The position numbers and the translations under genes were made by a program. 64,000 nt of DNA, from contig NZ_CP009122.1 of the NCBI RefSeq assembly GCF_000803645.1, positions 2,642,501-2,706,500 on the forward strand, written 5' to 3'. A model generated the notes under the pieces. The model searched no databases and was not told the origin of the DNA. It was given only the letters and a program-made list of their open reading frames with translations. Below, in pieces: positions 47,555 through 58,831 of the stretch. This DNA is from Sphingopyxis fribergensis. GTDB taxonomy: Bacteria > Pseudomonadota > Alphaproteobacteria > Sphingomonadales > Sphingomonadaceae. Every line of letters begins with the position of its first letter. Position 1 is the first letter of the stretch.

Positions 47555-48004
47555 CTAGGGCCCTTCGGACCAGCGGCCGTTTTCGTCCTGTTTCCAGAAG
47601 CGGTTGTCGACGTCGTCGCGCGCCGCGAGCGTGCGCCAGAGAGCGCGGGCGTCATCGATGCGGCTGTTGTCGAAGAGCAGGAAGGTGCGGTCGAACCCCA
47701 ATGCTTCCTCGCGCCATTCGCCATCGGCAAGCGCGAGGTGGCTGGCGCGGTTGGGCGGCGACGGATCGAGCGTCCCCGCGATCAGGATCGGCTCAATCTC
47801 CTCGTCGGGCGATCCCGCCATTCCGTGCGGCAGGAAGCTCGCGGGATTCAGCGTCCACAGCGCCGCGTCGATCGCTTGCCGCTGCATCGCGGGCGCGGCG
47901 ACCACCAACAGGCGATCGCCGTTTGCCAAGATGCGCGTCGCGAGCGCGGGGAGCACCCGTTCGACCGGGTCGCGGGTCAGCCGGTAAAAGTCGACGCGCG
48001 CCAT
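47555..48004 (-). CDS. holC: DNA polymerase III chi subunit
   Basis: A 149-residue HolC. It has VDFYRLTRDPVERVLPALATRIL, LLVVAAPAMQRQAIDAALWTLNPASFLPHG and FDNSRIDDARALWRTLAARDDVDNRFWKQD, which are the usual chi landmarks. It links the clamp loader to SSB. The ATG at 48004 lies 19 bases after the pepA stop; pepA-holC adjacency is common in proteobacteria and supports the call. Confidence 0.92.
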   Translation of the reverse strand: MARVDFYRLTRDPVERVLPALATRILANGDRLLVVAAPAMQRQAIDAALWTLNPASFLPHGMAGSPDEEIEPILIAGTLDPSPPNRASHLALADGEWREEALGFDRTFLLFDNSRIDDARALWRTLAARDDVDNRFWKQDENGRWSEGP

Positions 48005-48023
48005 GCTCCCCTTCCCGTTTCGC

Positions 48024-49469
48024 TCAGCCTTCGTGGTTCGTGGCGATGTAGCGGTCGAGCAGGCGGACGCCATAGCCGGTCGCGCCCTTCGCCCACACCG
48101 GGCCGTCCTTGTCGGCCCATGCCATGCCCGCAATGTCGAGATGCGCCCAGGCGACGCCGTCGCCGACAAAGCGCTTCAGGAACTGCGCCGCGGTGATCGA
48201 GCCGCCTTCGCGCGGGCCGATATTCTTCATGTCGGCGATCGGGCTGTCGATCAGCTTGTCGTAGGCAGGCGACAGCGGGAAGCGCCATAGCTTGTTGTTG
48301 CTGACCTCGCCCGCCGCGAGCAGGTCGGTCGCGAGCGTGTCGTCATTGGCGAAGATGCCCGCATATTCATGCCCGAGCGAAATCACCATCGCGCCGGTCA
48401 AGGTCGCGAGATCGACGATAACCTTCGGATTATAGGCGCTCTGCGCCCAGCTGATTGCGTCGCAAAGGACGAGGCGGCCCTCGGCGTCGGTGTTGAGCAC
48501 CTCGACCGTCTGCCCCGACATGGTGGTGACGACGTCGCCGGGGCGCATCGCATTGCCGTCCGGCATATTCTCGACGAGGCCGACGACGCCGACGACATTC
48601 GCCTTCGCCTTGCGCCCCGCGATCGCCTTGATCGCGCCCGCGACTGCACCCGCGCCGCCCATGTCCCACTTCATCATGTCCATGCCCGCGGCGGGTTTGA
48701 TGCTGATCCCGCCGGTGTCGAAGGTGACGCCCTTGCCGATGAACACGACGGGCGCCTCGCCCGGATTGCCGCCGTTCCAGCGCATCGCGAGCAGGCGCGG
48801 CGGGCGGGTCGAGCCCTGCGCAACGCCGAGCAGGGCGCCCATGCCGAGCGCCTTCATCTGGCGTTCGTCGAGCACTTCGATCTCGACGCCGAGGTCTGCG
48901 AGATGCTGGCAGCGCTCGACGAAGGTCTCCGGGTAAAGGATGTTCGGCGGTTCGGCGACGAGCGTCTGGGTCAGCGCGACACCATCGGCGATCGCCTCAT
49001 TTTCGGCCCAGCGGCCCGACAGGTCGCCGTGCGGCGACGCGATCGTCACCGTCTTCAGGCTCGGCTTCGCGGTGTCGGCGAGCCGCGTGCGATAGGTATC
49101 GAGGCGCCAGTTGCGCAGGCGCGCGCCCATCGCAAAGGCGAGGATATCGTCGGCATCGCTCGCGCCCGTGCTCGCGAAATCGACTTGAACGGCAGTGGCG
49201 CCGCTCGTCTGCAGCTTCGCCGTCAGCGCCGCCCCGCCGCGCTCTAGATCCTGCTCGCTGCCCTCGCCGATGCCGACGAGCAGCAGGCGCTTCGCCTGGT
49301 CGCCGTCGAGCGCCGCGGTCTCCGCGATCGCGCCCGCAGCGCCGTCGAAGCGCGCCTGCGCCGCTGCGGCGCCGAGCAAGGCGCCGAGTTCGCCGGCCTC
49401 GCCCTTGCGGACCGGAAATGCGACGACGTCGGCAGACGCGTCGATTTGCGCGACAAACTGAATGTCCAT
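48024..49469 (-). CDS. pepA: leucyl aminopeptidase (M17)
   Basis: A 481-residue M17 peptidase. The N-terminal macro-like domain is followed by the catalytic domain with GKGVTFDTGGISIKPAAGM (metal Lys/Asp), VVGLVENMPDGNAMRPGDV and the signature NTDAEGRL. It removes N-terminal residues from peptides; PepA also binds DNA in some bacteria. It is divergent from lptD. Confidence 0.97.
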   Translation of the reverse strand: MDIQFVAQIDASADVVAFPVRKGEAGELGALLGAAAAQARFDGAAGAIAETAALDGDQAKRLLLVGIGEGSEQDLERGGAALTAKLQTSGATAVQVDFASTGASDADDILAFAMGARLRNWRLDTYRTRLADTAKPSLKTVTIASPHGDLSGRWAENEAIADGVALTQTLVAEPPNILYPETFVERCQHLADLGVEIEVLDERQMKALGMGALLGVAQGSTRPPRLLAMRWNGGNPGEAPVVFIGKGVTFDTGGISIKPAAGMDMMKWDMGGAGAVAGAIKAIAGRKAKANVVGVVGLVENMPDGNAMRPGDVVTTMSGQTVEVLNTDAEGRLVLCDAISWAQSAYNPKVIVDLATLTGAMVISLGHEYAGIFANDDTLATDLLAAGEVSNNKLWRFPLSPAYDKLIDSPIADMKNIGPREGGSITAAQFLKRFVGDGVAWAHLDIAGMAWADKDGPVWAKGATGYGVRLLDRYIATNHEG

Positions 49470-49601
49470 GCCTTAACTTTCTTATGCGATGATTGATTGG
49501 AACGTGGCGGACCGATAGGGGTTTCGCCTGCGAGTTGCAAAAACAAAGCAGCCGGTCCAAGCCGGGTGGACGCAAGATAAGGTGTGGGACAAAGATATCA
49601 A

Positions 49602-51905
49602 ATGAGCTGGACTTTGTTCCATCGGGCAGCGCGTGCGCGGCCGTTCTGGCTGGCGACGGCGAGCGGCGCAGCCTTGGCTGCGTGCCCCGTGCTGGCCCAG
49701 ACGAACGACGAATCGACCCAGTCGGTTGAAGTGACGGGCCAGCCCAACCTGCAAACCCCCGACGTCGCCCCGACAACCACCGACGCCCCCGCGGTCCAGG
49801 CCGAAGATCAGATCGGCTTCGCCGCCGATGCCATGAATTACGACAGCGACACCGAAGTCGTCATTGCCGAGGGCAATGTCCAGATGAACCGCGAAGCGAT
49901 CGAGATGCGCTCCGACAAAGTCACCTGGGACCGCAAGACGGGCAAGGTCTTCGCCGAGGGTAATGTCGTCATCAAGAATCCCGAGGGCGACACCGCCTAT
50001 GGCGACAAGATCGAGCTGACCGACAGCTTGCGCGACGGCGTCGTCGAGAATCTGCTCGTCGTGCTCGACAATGGATCGCGGCTTGCTGCGATCAAGGGCA
50101 CGCGGTTCGACAATGGCAATATCGAGTTGGAGAACGCCGCCTACACCCCCTGCCCGGTCGAGGACGACGAGGGCTGCCCCAAGAATCCGAGCTGGCAGAT
50201 TCGCGCGGTCAAGGTGGTGTACGACCGGGCAAAGAACAAGATCCGCTACAAGGGGGCGCGTGTCGAGATTTTCGGCCTGCCGCTGATCCCGCTGCCGGGG
50301 CTCAGCCATCCGGCGAATCAGCAAGCCGGAAGCGGCCTTTTGGTCCCCGAAATCCGGCTCGACCGCAGCAACGGCTTCGAGATCGCGGTTCCCTATTATC
50401 TGCGCCTCGCGCCCGATCGCGACATCACGATCACGCCGCATGTCTTCACCAGCGCGGCGCCGATGATCGAGGGCGAGTTCCGCGCGCTGACCGACATCGG
50501 ATCGTTCCGGATCAACGGCTATGCGACCTATGGCTCGCTCGTGCCGCTGACCGGCGAGGATCCGGACAGCCAGAAACGCTTTCGCGGCTACCTCGAAAGT
50601 GCGGGCAAGTTCCAGTTCGACCCGCGCTGGAGCCTCACCTATTCGGGCCGCATCGCGACCGACCGCACTTTCATGCGCCGCTATGACATCAGCCGCGACG
50701 ATCGGCTGCGCTCGACATTCGAGCTCGAGCGGATCGGCGGCAACTCCTATCTGTCGATCGCCGGCTGGGCGACGCAGACGCTGCGCCGCAACGACGAACA
50801 GGGCCAACAGCCGATCGCGCTGCCGATCATCGATTATCGTCAGCGCTTCGCCGATCCGATCCTTGGCGGCCAGCTCGAACTGCAGCTCAACACGCTCGCG
50901 ATCGGCCGCACCCAGGGCCAGGACACGCAGCGCGCCTTTGCCGGCGCGCGCTGGGATCTGCGCGGACTGACCGGGCTGGGCCAGGAAGTCACGCTGACCG
51001 CATTGGTCCGTGGCGACGTCTATCACAGCGACGAAAATCTTCTGACCGCCATCCCCGGCTATCGCGGCAAATCGGGCTGGCAGGCGCGCGGAATCGCCGC
51101 GATCGCCGCCGATATGCGCTGGCCGTTCGTCGGCGAATTCGCGGGCGGCACGCAAACGCTGACCCCGCGCGTCCAGATCGTCGCGACCCCGCCGATCGAG
51201 AATATCGACATTCCGAACGAGGATTCGCGCGCCTTCGACCTCGAAGACAGCAATTTGTTCGCGATTAACCGCTTCAATGGCCACGACCGGTTCGAGGATG
51301 GCGCGCGCATCACCTATGGCGTCGAATGGAATTACAGCCGTCCGGGTTTCAACATCAGCAGCGTCGTCGGGCAAAGCTATCGCCTGTCGGACAAGCCCAG
51401 CCTGTTCCCCGACGGCACCGGGCTGACCGACAGGACGTCGGATATCGTCGGGCGCACGACGGTCGCGTATAAAGATTTCCTCCGCCTGACCCACCGCTAC
51501 CGACTCGACAAGGATAATCTGGCGATCCGCCGCAACGAATTCGACGCGACGATCGGCAGCCGCTCGACCTATGCCGTGCTTGGCTATTCGCGGCTCAACC
51601 GCGACATCCTGCTGCTCGGCGAGGATTTGCAGGACCGCGAGGAAGCGCGCGTCGGCGGGCGTGTCGCGGTGGCGAAAAGCTGGTCGATATTCGGGTCGGC
51701 GATCGTCGATCTGACGCAGCAAAGCGACGACCCGCTGAGCGATGCTGACGGATTTGAGCCTATTCGCCACCGTTTGGGCGTCGCTTATGACGATGAATGT
51801 CTGTCGATCGCGCTGACCTGGCGCCGCGACTATGCCGACACCGGCGACGCGCGCCGCGGCAACAGCTTCTCGTTCCGCATCGCGTTCCGCAATCTGGGGT
51901 TCTGA
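49602..51905 (+). CDS. lptD: LPS-assembly protein LptD
   Basis: A 767-residue outer-membrane protein. A signal peptide (to about ACPVLAQT) is followed by the periplasmic OstA/LptA-like domain (about 65-200: DAMNYDSDTEVVIAEGNVQMNREA) and the LptD beta-barrel (about 230-767), ending in FRIAFRNLGF with the C-terminal Phe of barrel proteins. Cysteines in YTPCPVEDDEGC and in YDDECLS are placed for the disulfides LptD needs. It inserts LPS into the outer leaflet. The ATG at 49602 begins the signal peptide; a GTG at 49584 is possible. Confidence 0.95.
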   Translation: MSWTLFHRAARARPFWLATASGAALAACPVLAQTNDESTQSVEVTGQPNLQTPDVAPTTTDAPAVQAEDQIGFAADAMNYDSDTEVVIAEGNVQMNREAIEMRSDKVTWDRKTGKVFAEGNVVIKNPEGDTAYGDKIELTDSLRDGVVENLLVVLDNGSRLAAIKGTRFDNGNIELENAAYTPCPVEDDEGCPKNPSWQIRAVKVVYDRAKNKIRYKGARVEIFGLPLIPLPGLSHPANQQAGSGLLVPEIRLDRSNGFEIAVPYYLRLAPDRDITITPHVFTSAAPMIEGEFRALTDIGSFRINGYATYGSLVPLTGEDPDSQKRFRGYLESAGKFQFDPRWSLTYSGRIATDRTFMRRYDISRDDRLRSTFELERIGGNSYLSIAGWATQTLRRNDEQGQQPIALPIIDYRQRFADPILGGQLELQLNTLAIGRTQGQDTQRAFAGARWDLRGLTGLGQEVTLTALVRGDVYHSDENLLTAIPGYRGKSGWQARGIAAIAADMRWPFVGEFAGGTQTLTPRVQIVATPPIENIDIPNEDSRAFDLEDSNLFAINRFNGHDRFEDGARITYGVEWNYSRPGFNISSVVGQSYRLSDKPSLFPDGTGLTDRTSDIVGRTTVAYKDFLRLTHRYRLDKDNLAIRRNEFDATIGSRSTYAVLGYSRLNRDILLLGEDLQDREEARVGGRVAVAKSWSIFGSAIVDLTQQSDDPLSDADGFEPIRHRLGVAYDDECLSIALTWRRDYADTGDARRGNSFSFRIAFRNLGF

Positions 51906-52038
51906 GACACTTCGCTCAGACTAGGTTCAGCGTCCGCGGCGCATCTGTCGGCATCAAACGGTCTATTTGGCGATTGCGCTGGACCATCGGGCGTGTCCAC
52001 TGATACGGAGCGTCCGGACTTTCTCGAATAGGGTAAAG

Positions 52039-53379
52039 ATGACCAAATTTTCGACCATGACCGGCCTGATCGCCTTGGCCGCCGTCGGCGTAACGCCCGT
52101 GCTGGCCCAGACCGTTGCCGACAGCGACGTTCCGACGACCAGCCTGAACATTCCCGGTAATGTGCAGCTTTTCGGCGATGCTAAGCCGAACGTCTATCGC
52201 CCCTCCGCCACCGTGAACGGCGAGATCATCACCGCAACCGACATCGAGCAGCGCATGGCGCTGATCCGCATTGCGAACAATAATGTCGAATTGCCGCCCG
52301 AGGAAATCCAGCGGCTGCGCAGCCAGGTGTTCAGCAACCTGATCGACGAGAAATTGCAAATTCAGGAAGCCAAGGCAGCCGACATCACCATCGACGAGAA
52401 TGTCGTCAACGATCAGTTCGCCCGCCTGGCCACGCGTTTCAAACAGACGCCGGAGCAGTTTTCGACCTATCTCGTGTCGAAAGGCTCGTCAGCAGCGGCG
52501 GTAAAGCAGCAGATCCGCGGCGAGTTCGCCTGGGATCGCTTGTTGTCCCGCAACATCCAGTCGACGACCAACGTCTCGACCGAAGAGGTCGACCTGATCG
52601 TCAAGCAGATGGAAGCAACCAAGGGCCAGGACGAATTCCACCTTGGCGAAATCTATCTGTCGACGACGCCCGAAACCGCCCCCGCGGTCGCCGAAAATGC
52701 CAAGAAGATCATTCAGGCGTTGCAGGCCGGGGGCAGCTTCGCCGCCTATGCGCGCCAGTTTTCGGAAGCATCGACCGCCGTCGTCGGCGGCGACCTGGGC
52801 TGGGTGAAGGCCGGGCAGCTCCCCGGATCGATGGGCGAAGCCGCAACGCAGATGCAGCCCGGCCAGCTTGTCGGCCCGGTCGAGGTACCAGGCGGTGTGT
52901 CGATCATGCTGATGATCGACCGGCGTCAGGTGCTGACCGCCGATCCGCGCGATGCGATCCTCAGCCTCAAGCAGATTTCGCTCGATTTTCCTGCCGGCAC
53001 CACCCCGGCCAAGGCGTCCGAGCTCGCGGGCCAGTTCGCCGAAAAGACGCGCGGCATCGCGGGTTGCGGGGCAGCCGACGCGGTGGCGCAGAGCCTGGGT
53101 GCGAGCGTCGTGTCGCGCGACAATATCGAGATGCGCGCGCTTCCGGCCCCGCTGCAAGCGACGCTTGCCAACCTGCAGGTCGGCCAGACGACGCAACCCT
53201 TCGGCGCTGCGAACGAAGGCGTTAGCGTCCTCGTGCTGTGCGGCCGCGACTTGCCGCAGACCGCGACCGCCCCGAACCTCGAGCAGATCGAACAGAAATT
53301 GCTGGAAGATAAGGTCAACAAGCGGGCCCAGCGCTATCTGCGCGATCTCCGCCGGGATGCTGTGATCGAATATAGCTAA
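52039..53379 (+). CDS. surA: periplasmic chaperone/PPIase SurA
   Basis: A 446-residue exported protein. A signal peptide (MTKFSTMTGLIALAAVGVTP) is followed by a SurA N-terminal domain (about 50-160: NGEIITATDIEQRMALIRIA, LRSQVFSNLIDEKLQIQEA), a parvulin PPIase domain (about 195-300: FHLGEIYLSTTPE, SEASTAVVGGDLGWVKAGQL), and a second, degenerate repeat plus C-terminal helix. It escorts outer-membrane proteins such as LptD. AGGG stands before the ATG. Confidence 0.92.
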   Translation: MTKFSTMTGLIALAAVGVTPVLAQTVADSDVPTTSLNIPGNVQLFGDAKPNVYRPSATVNGEIITATDIEQRMALIRIANNNVELPPEEIQRLRSQVFSNLIDEKLQIQEAKAADITIDENVVNDQFARLATRFKQTPEQFSTYLVSKGSSAAAVKQQIRGEFAWDRLLSRNIQSTTNVSTEEVDLIVKQMEATKGQDEFHLGEIYLSTTPETAPAVAENAKKIIQALQAGGSFAAYARQFSEASTAVVGGDLGWVKAGQLPGSMGEAATQMQPGQLVGPVEVPGGVSIMLMIDRRQVLTADPRDAILSLKQISLDFPAGTTPAKASELAGQFAEKTRGIAGCGAADAVAQSLGASVVSRDNIEMRALPAPLQATLANLQVGQTTQPFGAANEGVSVLVLCGRDLPQTATAPNLEQIEQKLLEDKVNKRAQRYLRDLRRDAVIEYS

Positions 53380-53383
53380 GCTT

Positions 53384-54403
53384 ATGTGTGATCCCAGCCA
53401 TCGACAGCCGATCGCGGTCACCATGGGTGACCCGGCCGGCGTCGGCCCCGAAGTCACGGCCCGCGCCTGGGCGGCGCGCCGCGAGCATAATTTGTCCCCC
53501 TTTGTCGCCATCGGCGATGCGGCGGCGATGACCGCCGTTTGGGACGGCCCTGTCGCGCGCGTCGGCGACATGGACGAGGTGTTGCAGGCGTTTGGCGACG
53601 CCCTGCCCGTATGGCATCTGGAGGACAGCGGCCCGCTGACCCCCGGCGTACCGACCGCGGCCGGCGCGACCTGTGCGCTCCACGCGCTCGAGACCGGCAT
53701 CGGGCTGACCCGCAATCAGGCAAGCTCGGCGCTCGTCACCGGATCGGTGTCGAAATATGCGCTCCACGGCATCGGCTATACGCATCCGGGGCAGACCGAA
53801 TTCATAGCCGAACGCTGCGGCGTTACCGCCACCAATGCCGTGATGATGCTGGCCGGGCCGACCTTGCGCGTCGTACCGCTGACGGTTCACATCCCGCTGT
53901 CCGAAGTGCCCGAGCGGCTGACGATCGAGCTGATCGTCGCGAAAGCGCGGATCGTTGCACGCGGGCTCAAGCGCGATTTCGGGATCGAAGCACCGCGTAT
54001 CGCACTCGCCGGGCTCAACCCCCATGCGGGCGAGAGCGGCCAATTGGGCAGCGAGGAAGAGCGGATCATGGCACCTGCCATCGCGCAGCTCGCCGAAGAG
54101 GGGATTGTCGTCGACGGCCCATTCGCCGCCGACAGCCTGTTCGCCCCCGCGGTTCGCGCAAATTATGACGCGCTGCTTTGCCCCTACCACGACCAGGCGC
54201 TGACGCCGTTCAAGGCGCTGCATTTCCACGACGGGGTCAATCTGACGCTCGGCCTACCGATCATCCGCACCTCGCCCGACCATGGCACCGCGTTCAATAT
54301 CGCGGGCACCGGCACCGCCGACCCGGGACCGACGATCGCGGCAATCGCGATGGCGGCCCAGCTCGCCGCAGCGCGCGAGCGCAGCTACGCGCCGGCGAAG
54401 TGA
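53384..54403 (+). CDS. pdxA: 4-hydroxythreonine-4-phosphate dehydrogenase
   Basis: A 339-residue PdxA of pyridoxal phosphate synthesis. It has VTMGDPAGVGPEV, the metal ligands in YTHPGQTEF, GLNPHAGESGQLGSEE and CPYHDQALTPFK, and TSPDHGTAFNIAG. Length is normal. It starts four bases after surA and its stop overlaps the GTG start of ksgA. Confidence 0.97.
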   Translation: MCDPSHRQPIAVTMGDPAGVGPEVTARAWAARREHNLSPFVAIGDAAAMTAVWDGPVARVGDMDEVLQAFGDALPVWHLEDSGPLTPGVPTAAGATCALHALETGIGLTRNQASSALVTGSVSKYALHGIGYTHPGQTEFIAERCGVTATNAVMMLAGPTLRVVPLTVHIPLSEVPERLTIELIVAKARIVARGLKRDFGIEAPRIALAGLNPHAGESGQLGSEEERIMAPAIAQLAEEGIVVDGPFAADSLFAPAVRANYDALLCPYHDQALTPFKALHFHDGVNLTLGLPIIRTSPDHGTAFNIAGTGTADPGPTIAAIAMAAQLAAARERSYAPAK

Positions 54404-55239
54404 CGATCGAACCCCAGGTTCCGCTACCACCGCTTCGCGAGACGGTGCGCACCCACGGCCTGCAGGCGAGCAAGGCGCTGGGGCAGAACTTCCTGTTCGA
54501 CGAGCAATTGCTCGATCGCATCGCGGCGATCCCCGGCGATCTGGGCGGCGTGACGGTGTTCGAGGTCGGCCCCGGCCCCGGCGGCCTGACGCGCGCACTG
54601 TTGCGGGCGGGCGCGAAGGTGATCGCGGTCGAGCGCGACGACCGCTGCCTGCCTTTGCTCGGCGAGCTTGGCGAAGCCTTTCCGGGGCAGCTGACGGTGA
54701 TCGCCGACGATGCAATGGCGGTCGATGTCAATGCGCTGACCGGCGGCGTACCATATCATATCGTCGCTAACCTGCCCTATAATGTCGGCACCGCGCTGTT
54801 CACGCGCTGGCTGGAGCCCGCGGCTTGGCCGCCGCGCTGGCTGTCGCTGACCCTGATGTTCCAGCTCGAGGTCGCCGAACGCATCGTCGCGCCGGTCGGG
54901 TCCGATGCCTATGGGCGGCTCGCTGTGCTCGCGCAGTGGCGCTCGACCGCGAAGATCGCGATGAAGGTCCATCGCTCGGCCTTCACGCCGCCGCCGAAGG
55001 TGATGTCGGCAATCGTCCATGTAACGCCCGCCGATCAGCCCGAAGGCGTCAATCCGAAGCTGCTGTCGAAGCTCACCGAAAAAGGCTTTGGCCAACGGCG
55101 CAAGATGTTGCGGCAGAGCTTGAAGGGCGTCGAGGGTGCGGTTGCCGCGGCGGACGCGCTGGGGATCGAACCGACGCGGCGCGCGGAGACGGTCAGCGTT
55201 GCCGAATGGGTCGCATTGGCACGGAAGCTCGGCGCCTAA
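54400..55239 (+). CDS. rsmA: 16S rRNA dimethyladenosine transferase
   Basis: A 279-residue KsgA/RsmA. It has KALGQNFLFDEQLLDRI, the SAM motif VFEVGPGPGGLTRALL, the target-adenine motif IVANLPYNVGTALF, and the C-terminal AFTPPPKVMSAIV. It dimethylates two adenines in helix 45 of 16S rRNA. The start is GTG at 54400, sharing GTGA with the pdxA stop; no better start lies downstream. This is also named ksgA. Confidence 0.96.
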   Translation: MTIEPQVPLPPLRETVRTHGLQASKALGQNFLFDEQLLDRIAAIPGDLGGVTVFEVGPGPGGLTRALLRAGAKVIAVERDDRCLPLLGELGEAFPGQLTVIADDAMAVDVNALTGGVPYHIVANLPYNVGTALFTRWLEPAAWPPRWLSLTLMFQLEVAERIVAPVGSDAYGRLAVLAQWRSTAKIAMKVHRSAFTPPPKVMSAIVHVTPADQPEGVNPKLLSKLTEKGFGQRRKMLRQSLKGVEGAVAAADALGIEPTRRAETVSVAEWVALARKLGA

Positions 55240-55767
55240 TCAGTTCTGGTTGCTCGTCGCACCCACCGTGGCAACCGGTTTCGGCACAAGCACTTCGGCG
55301 GCAACGACGCGCTTCGATGCGCTCGAGGCTATCGTCTTTTCCAGCGCCGCGACTTGCGGACATTTCTCGCTGCAGACGCGTTGCGCCTCGACGAGTTTCT
55401 CGCGCGCGAGTTCCAGCGCGCCCTTGTCGGCGAGCGCCTCGCCCTGCCCCGTCAGCGCGACGATATCATTGGGTTCGAGGACGAGCGCCTCGCGATAGAG
55501 GCCGATCGCCTTGCCCGGCAGTCCCTGCGCGCGCGCCACCTGCGCCAACGCGATGATCGCCGAACGGTTGCGCGGGTCGGCGGCCAGTGCCGATTCATAA
55601 AAACCGATAGCGGCGTCGAGGTCGCCGGCGTCCTGCGCCTTATGACCTTCCTGCTGGAGCGCAATCGAGCGCGGGAAGATATCGTTGTCGGCGCGCTGCG
55701 CATCGGACGCCGTGGGCAGGCTAGCGAGGATCACTCCCGCAGTTAGAGCCAAAAAGCCGACGCGCAT
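55240..55767 (-). CDS. exported TPR protein
   Basis: A 175-residue protein with a signal peptide (MRVGFLALTAGVILASLPTASDAQ) and two to three tetratricopeptide repeats (HKAQDAGDLDAAIGFYESALAADPRN, ALAQVARAQGLPGKAIGLYREALVLEPND, ALADKGALELAREKLVEAQRVC). The ATG at 55767 has GGGAG 6 bases upstream; an earlier ATG at 55788 is weaker. A conserved CSEKCP pair may form a disulfide. Its partner is unknown. Confidence 0.8.
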   Translation of the reverse strand: MRVGFLALTAGVILASLPTASDAQRADNDIFPRSIALQQEGHKAQDAGDLDAAIGFYESALAADPRNRSAIIALAQVARAQGLPGKAIGLYREALVLEPNDIVALTGQGEALADKGALELAREKLVEAQRVCSEKCPQVAALEKTIASSASKRVVAAEVLVPKPVATVGATSNQN

Positions 55768-55799
55768 CGCATTCTCCCATCGCTTCATTGCACGCGATG

Positions 55800-56990
55800 C
55801 TAACATGGCGCCGTCAGTCGTGCGAGAAAAAATCCGTCGCATCCGTCACGGCCCGGCGTGAGCAGAAAACCGCTGCCCGCAGCGCGTCCCACGCCTTCGG
55901 GAAGATAGCCGTCGTCGGCCGTCCAGCCGGGATGTCGTTTCAGAAAATCGTCCACCTGTGCCCGCCCCTCGCGCGTGATGATCGAGCAGACAGCATAGAG
56001 GAGTTTGCCCCCCGGCGCCACAAGATCGGCGCCGATGTCCATCAGCTTCGCCTGTTCGGCGACATGGCGGTCGAGCCGCACGGGCGTCGAACGCCAGCGC
56101 AGTTCGGGGCTGCGGCGCCAAGTGCCACTGCCCGAACAGGGCGCGTCGACGATGACGCGATCGGCCTTGCCCATCCGGTCGGCGAGCATCGCGCGTTCCT
56201 GCCCCGGATTGAGCAGCAATGTTTCGATCGCCGTTGCCCCGGCGCGGTGCGCGCGCGGCGGCAATTGCTGAAGCCGCGCGCGATTGGTGTCGCAGGCGAG
56301 GATCGCGGCTTCGTCGCCGGCCGCCGAAGCGATCGCGAGCGTCTTGCCGCCGGCGCCGGCACACAGATCAATCACCACCTCCCCGGCTTCGGCGCCCAGC
56401 GCGGCCGCGGCATATTGGCTCGCCGCGTCCTGCACCTCGAACTGACCCTCGGCGTAGGAGCTGTGCTGGACCGCCGCCGTTTCGCCGGGCAGACGCCAGC
56501 CGTCGGCGAGGCCGGCAATCGCTTCGCCGTCCGGAAAGATCAGCGCGAGTTCGTCACGGCTCGACCGCAGCCGGTTGGCGCGCAGGTCAAGCGGTGCGCG
56601 CGCCAGCATCGCCTCGCGATCCGCCTTGCCGACCAGCGGGTCGAATAATTTTATCAGTGCGGGAGTGGCGATCCCGGTTTCGGCGCGCGGCTCATCGGCC
56701 GAAATCGCAGCTGGGCCATAGGGTGTGCCATCAAACAATGCGGCGAGTTCGGGGTCGGCATCGGCAAGCGCCAGCATCGCGGCGCGGCCCGAGGCCGGCA
56801 CCGACCGCACGCCGCGGATCGCGTCATAGACAAGGCCCCGGATCGCACGGCGATCCTTCGATCCGGCATAGCGGCGCGCGCGCATCGCCTCGGCAAAAAT
56901 CGCGTCGGCTGGCGCCCCGCCGTCGCGCGCAGAGGTGGCGATGGCATCGAGGATCTCGATAGCGGTCTGGACGCGGGCTGCGGGGGTCAT
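55800..56990 (-). CDS. RsmB/NOP-family 16S rRNA methyltransferase
   Basis: A 396-residue SAM-dependent m5C methyltransferase. The N-terminal NusB-like part has TPAARVQTAIEILDAI. The catalytic domain has VIDLCAGAGGKTLAIAS (SAM motif), DAPCSGSGTWRRSPELRWR and the catalytic-loop cysteine in LLYAVCSIITREG. The family includes RsmB and related enzymes; which cytosine it modifies cannot be told. It is followed by the TPR gene on the same strand. Confidence 0.9.
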   Translation of the reverse strand: MTPAARVQTAIEILDAIATSARDGGAPADAIFAEAMRARRYAGSKDRRAIRGLVYDAIRGVRSVPASGRAAMLALADADPELAALFDGTPYGPAAISADEPRAETGIATPALIKLFDPLVGKADREAMLARAPLDLRANRLRSSRDELALIFPDGEAIAGLADGWRLPGETAAVQHSSYAEGQFEVQDAASQYAAAALGAEAGEVVIDLCAGAGGKTLAIASAAGDEAAILACDTNRARLQQLPPRAHRAGATAIETLLLNPGQERAMLADRMGKADRVIVDAPCSGSGTWRRSPELRWRSTPVRLDRHVAEQAKLMDIGADLVAPGGKLLYAVCSIITREGRAQVDDFLKRHPGWTADDGYLPEGVGRAAGSGFLLTPGRDGCDGFFLARLTAPC

Positions 56991-57007
56991 GGCTTTTCCT
57001 TTTTCTC

Positions 57008-57102
57008 GTCATTGCGAGCGACACGAAGCAATCCAGTGGTGGTTTACGCGGGCTCCGGATTGCCGCGTCCCCCGGATCAAGTCCGGGGTCCTCGCAATGA
57101 TG
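57008..57102. repeat. composite palindromic repeat
   Basis: Outer arms GTCATTGCGAG and CTCGCAATGAT enclose AAGCAATCC/GGATTGCC sub-arms and an inner hairpin CCCCGGA-TCAAG-TCCGGGG. It lies between guaB and the downstream rsmB-like gene. This matches dispersed repeats of alphaproteobacteria and may act as a terminator for guaB. Confidence 0.7.
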
Positions 57103-57113
57103 AAGCGAAAACC

Positions 57114-58784
<1,671 letters not shown>

Positions 58785-58831
58785 TTAGACCGCTCCCGCA
58801 TAACATAGTTTCGGCGAAGAGGATATTCTGG

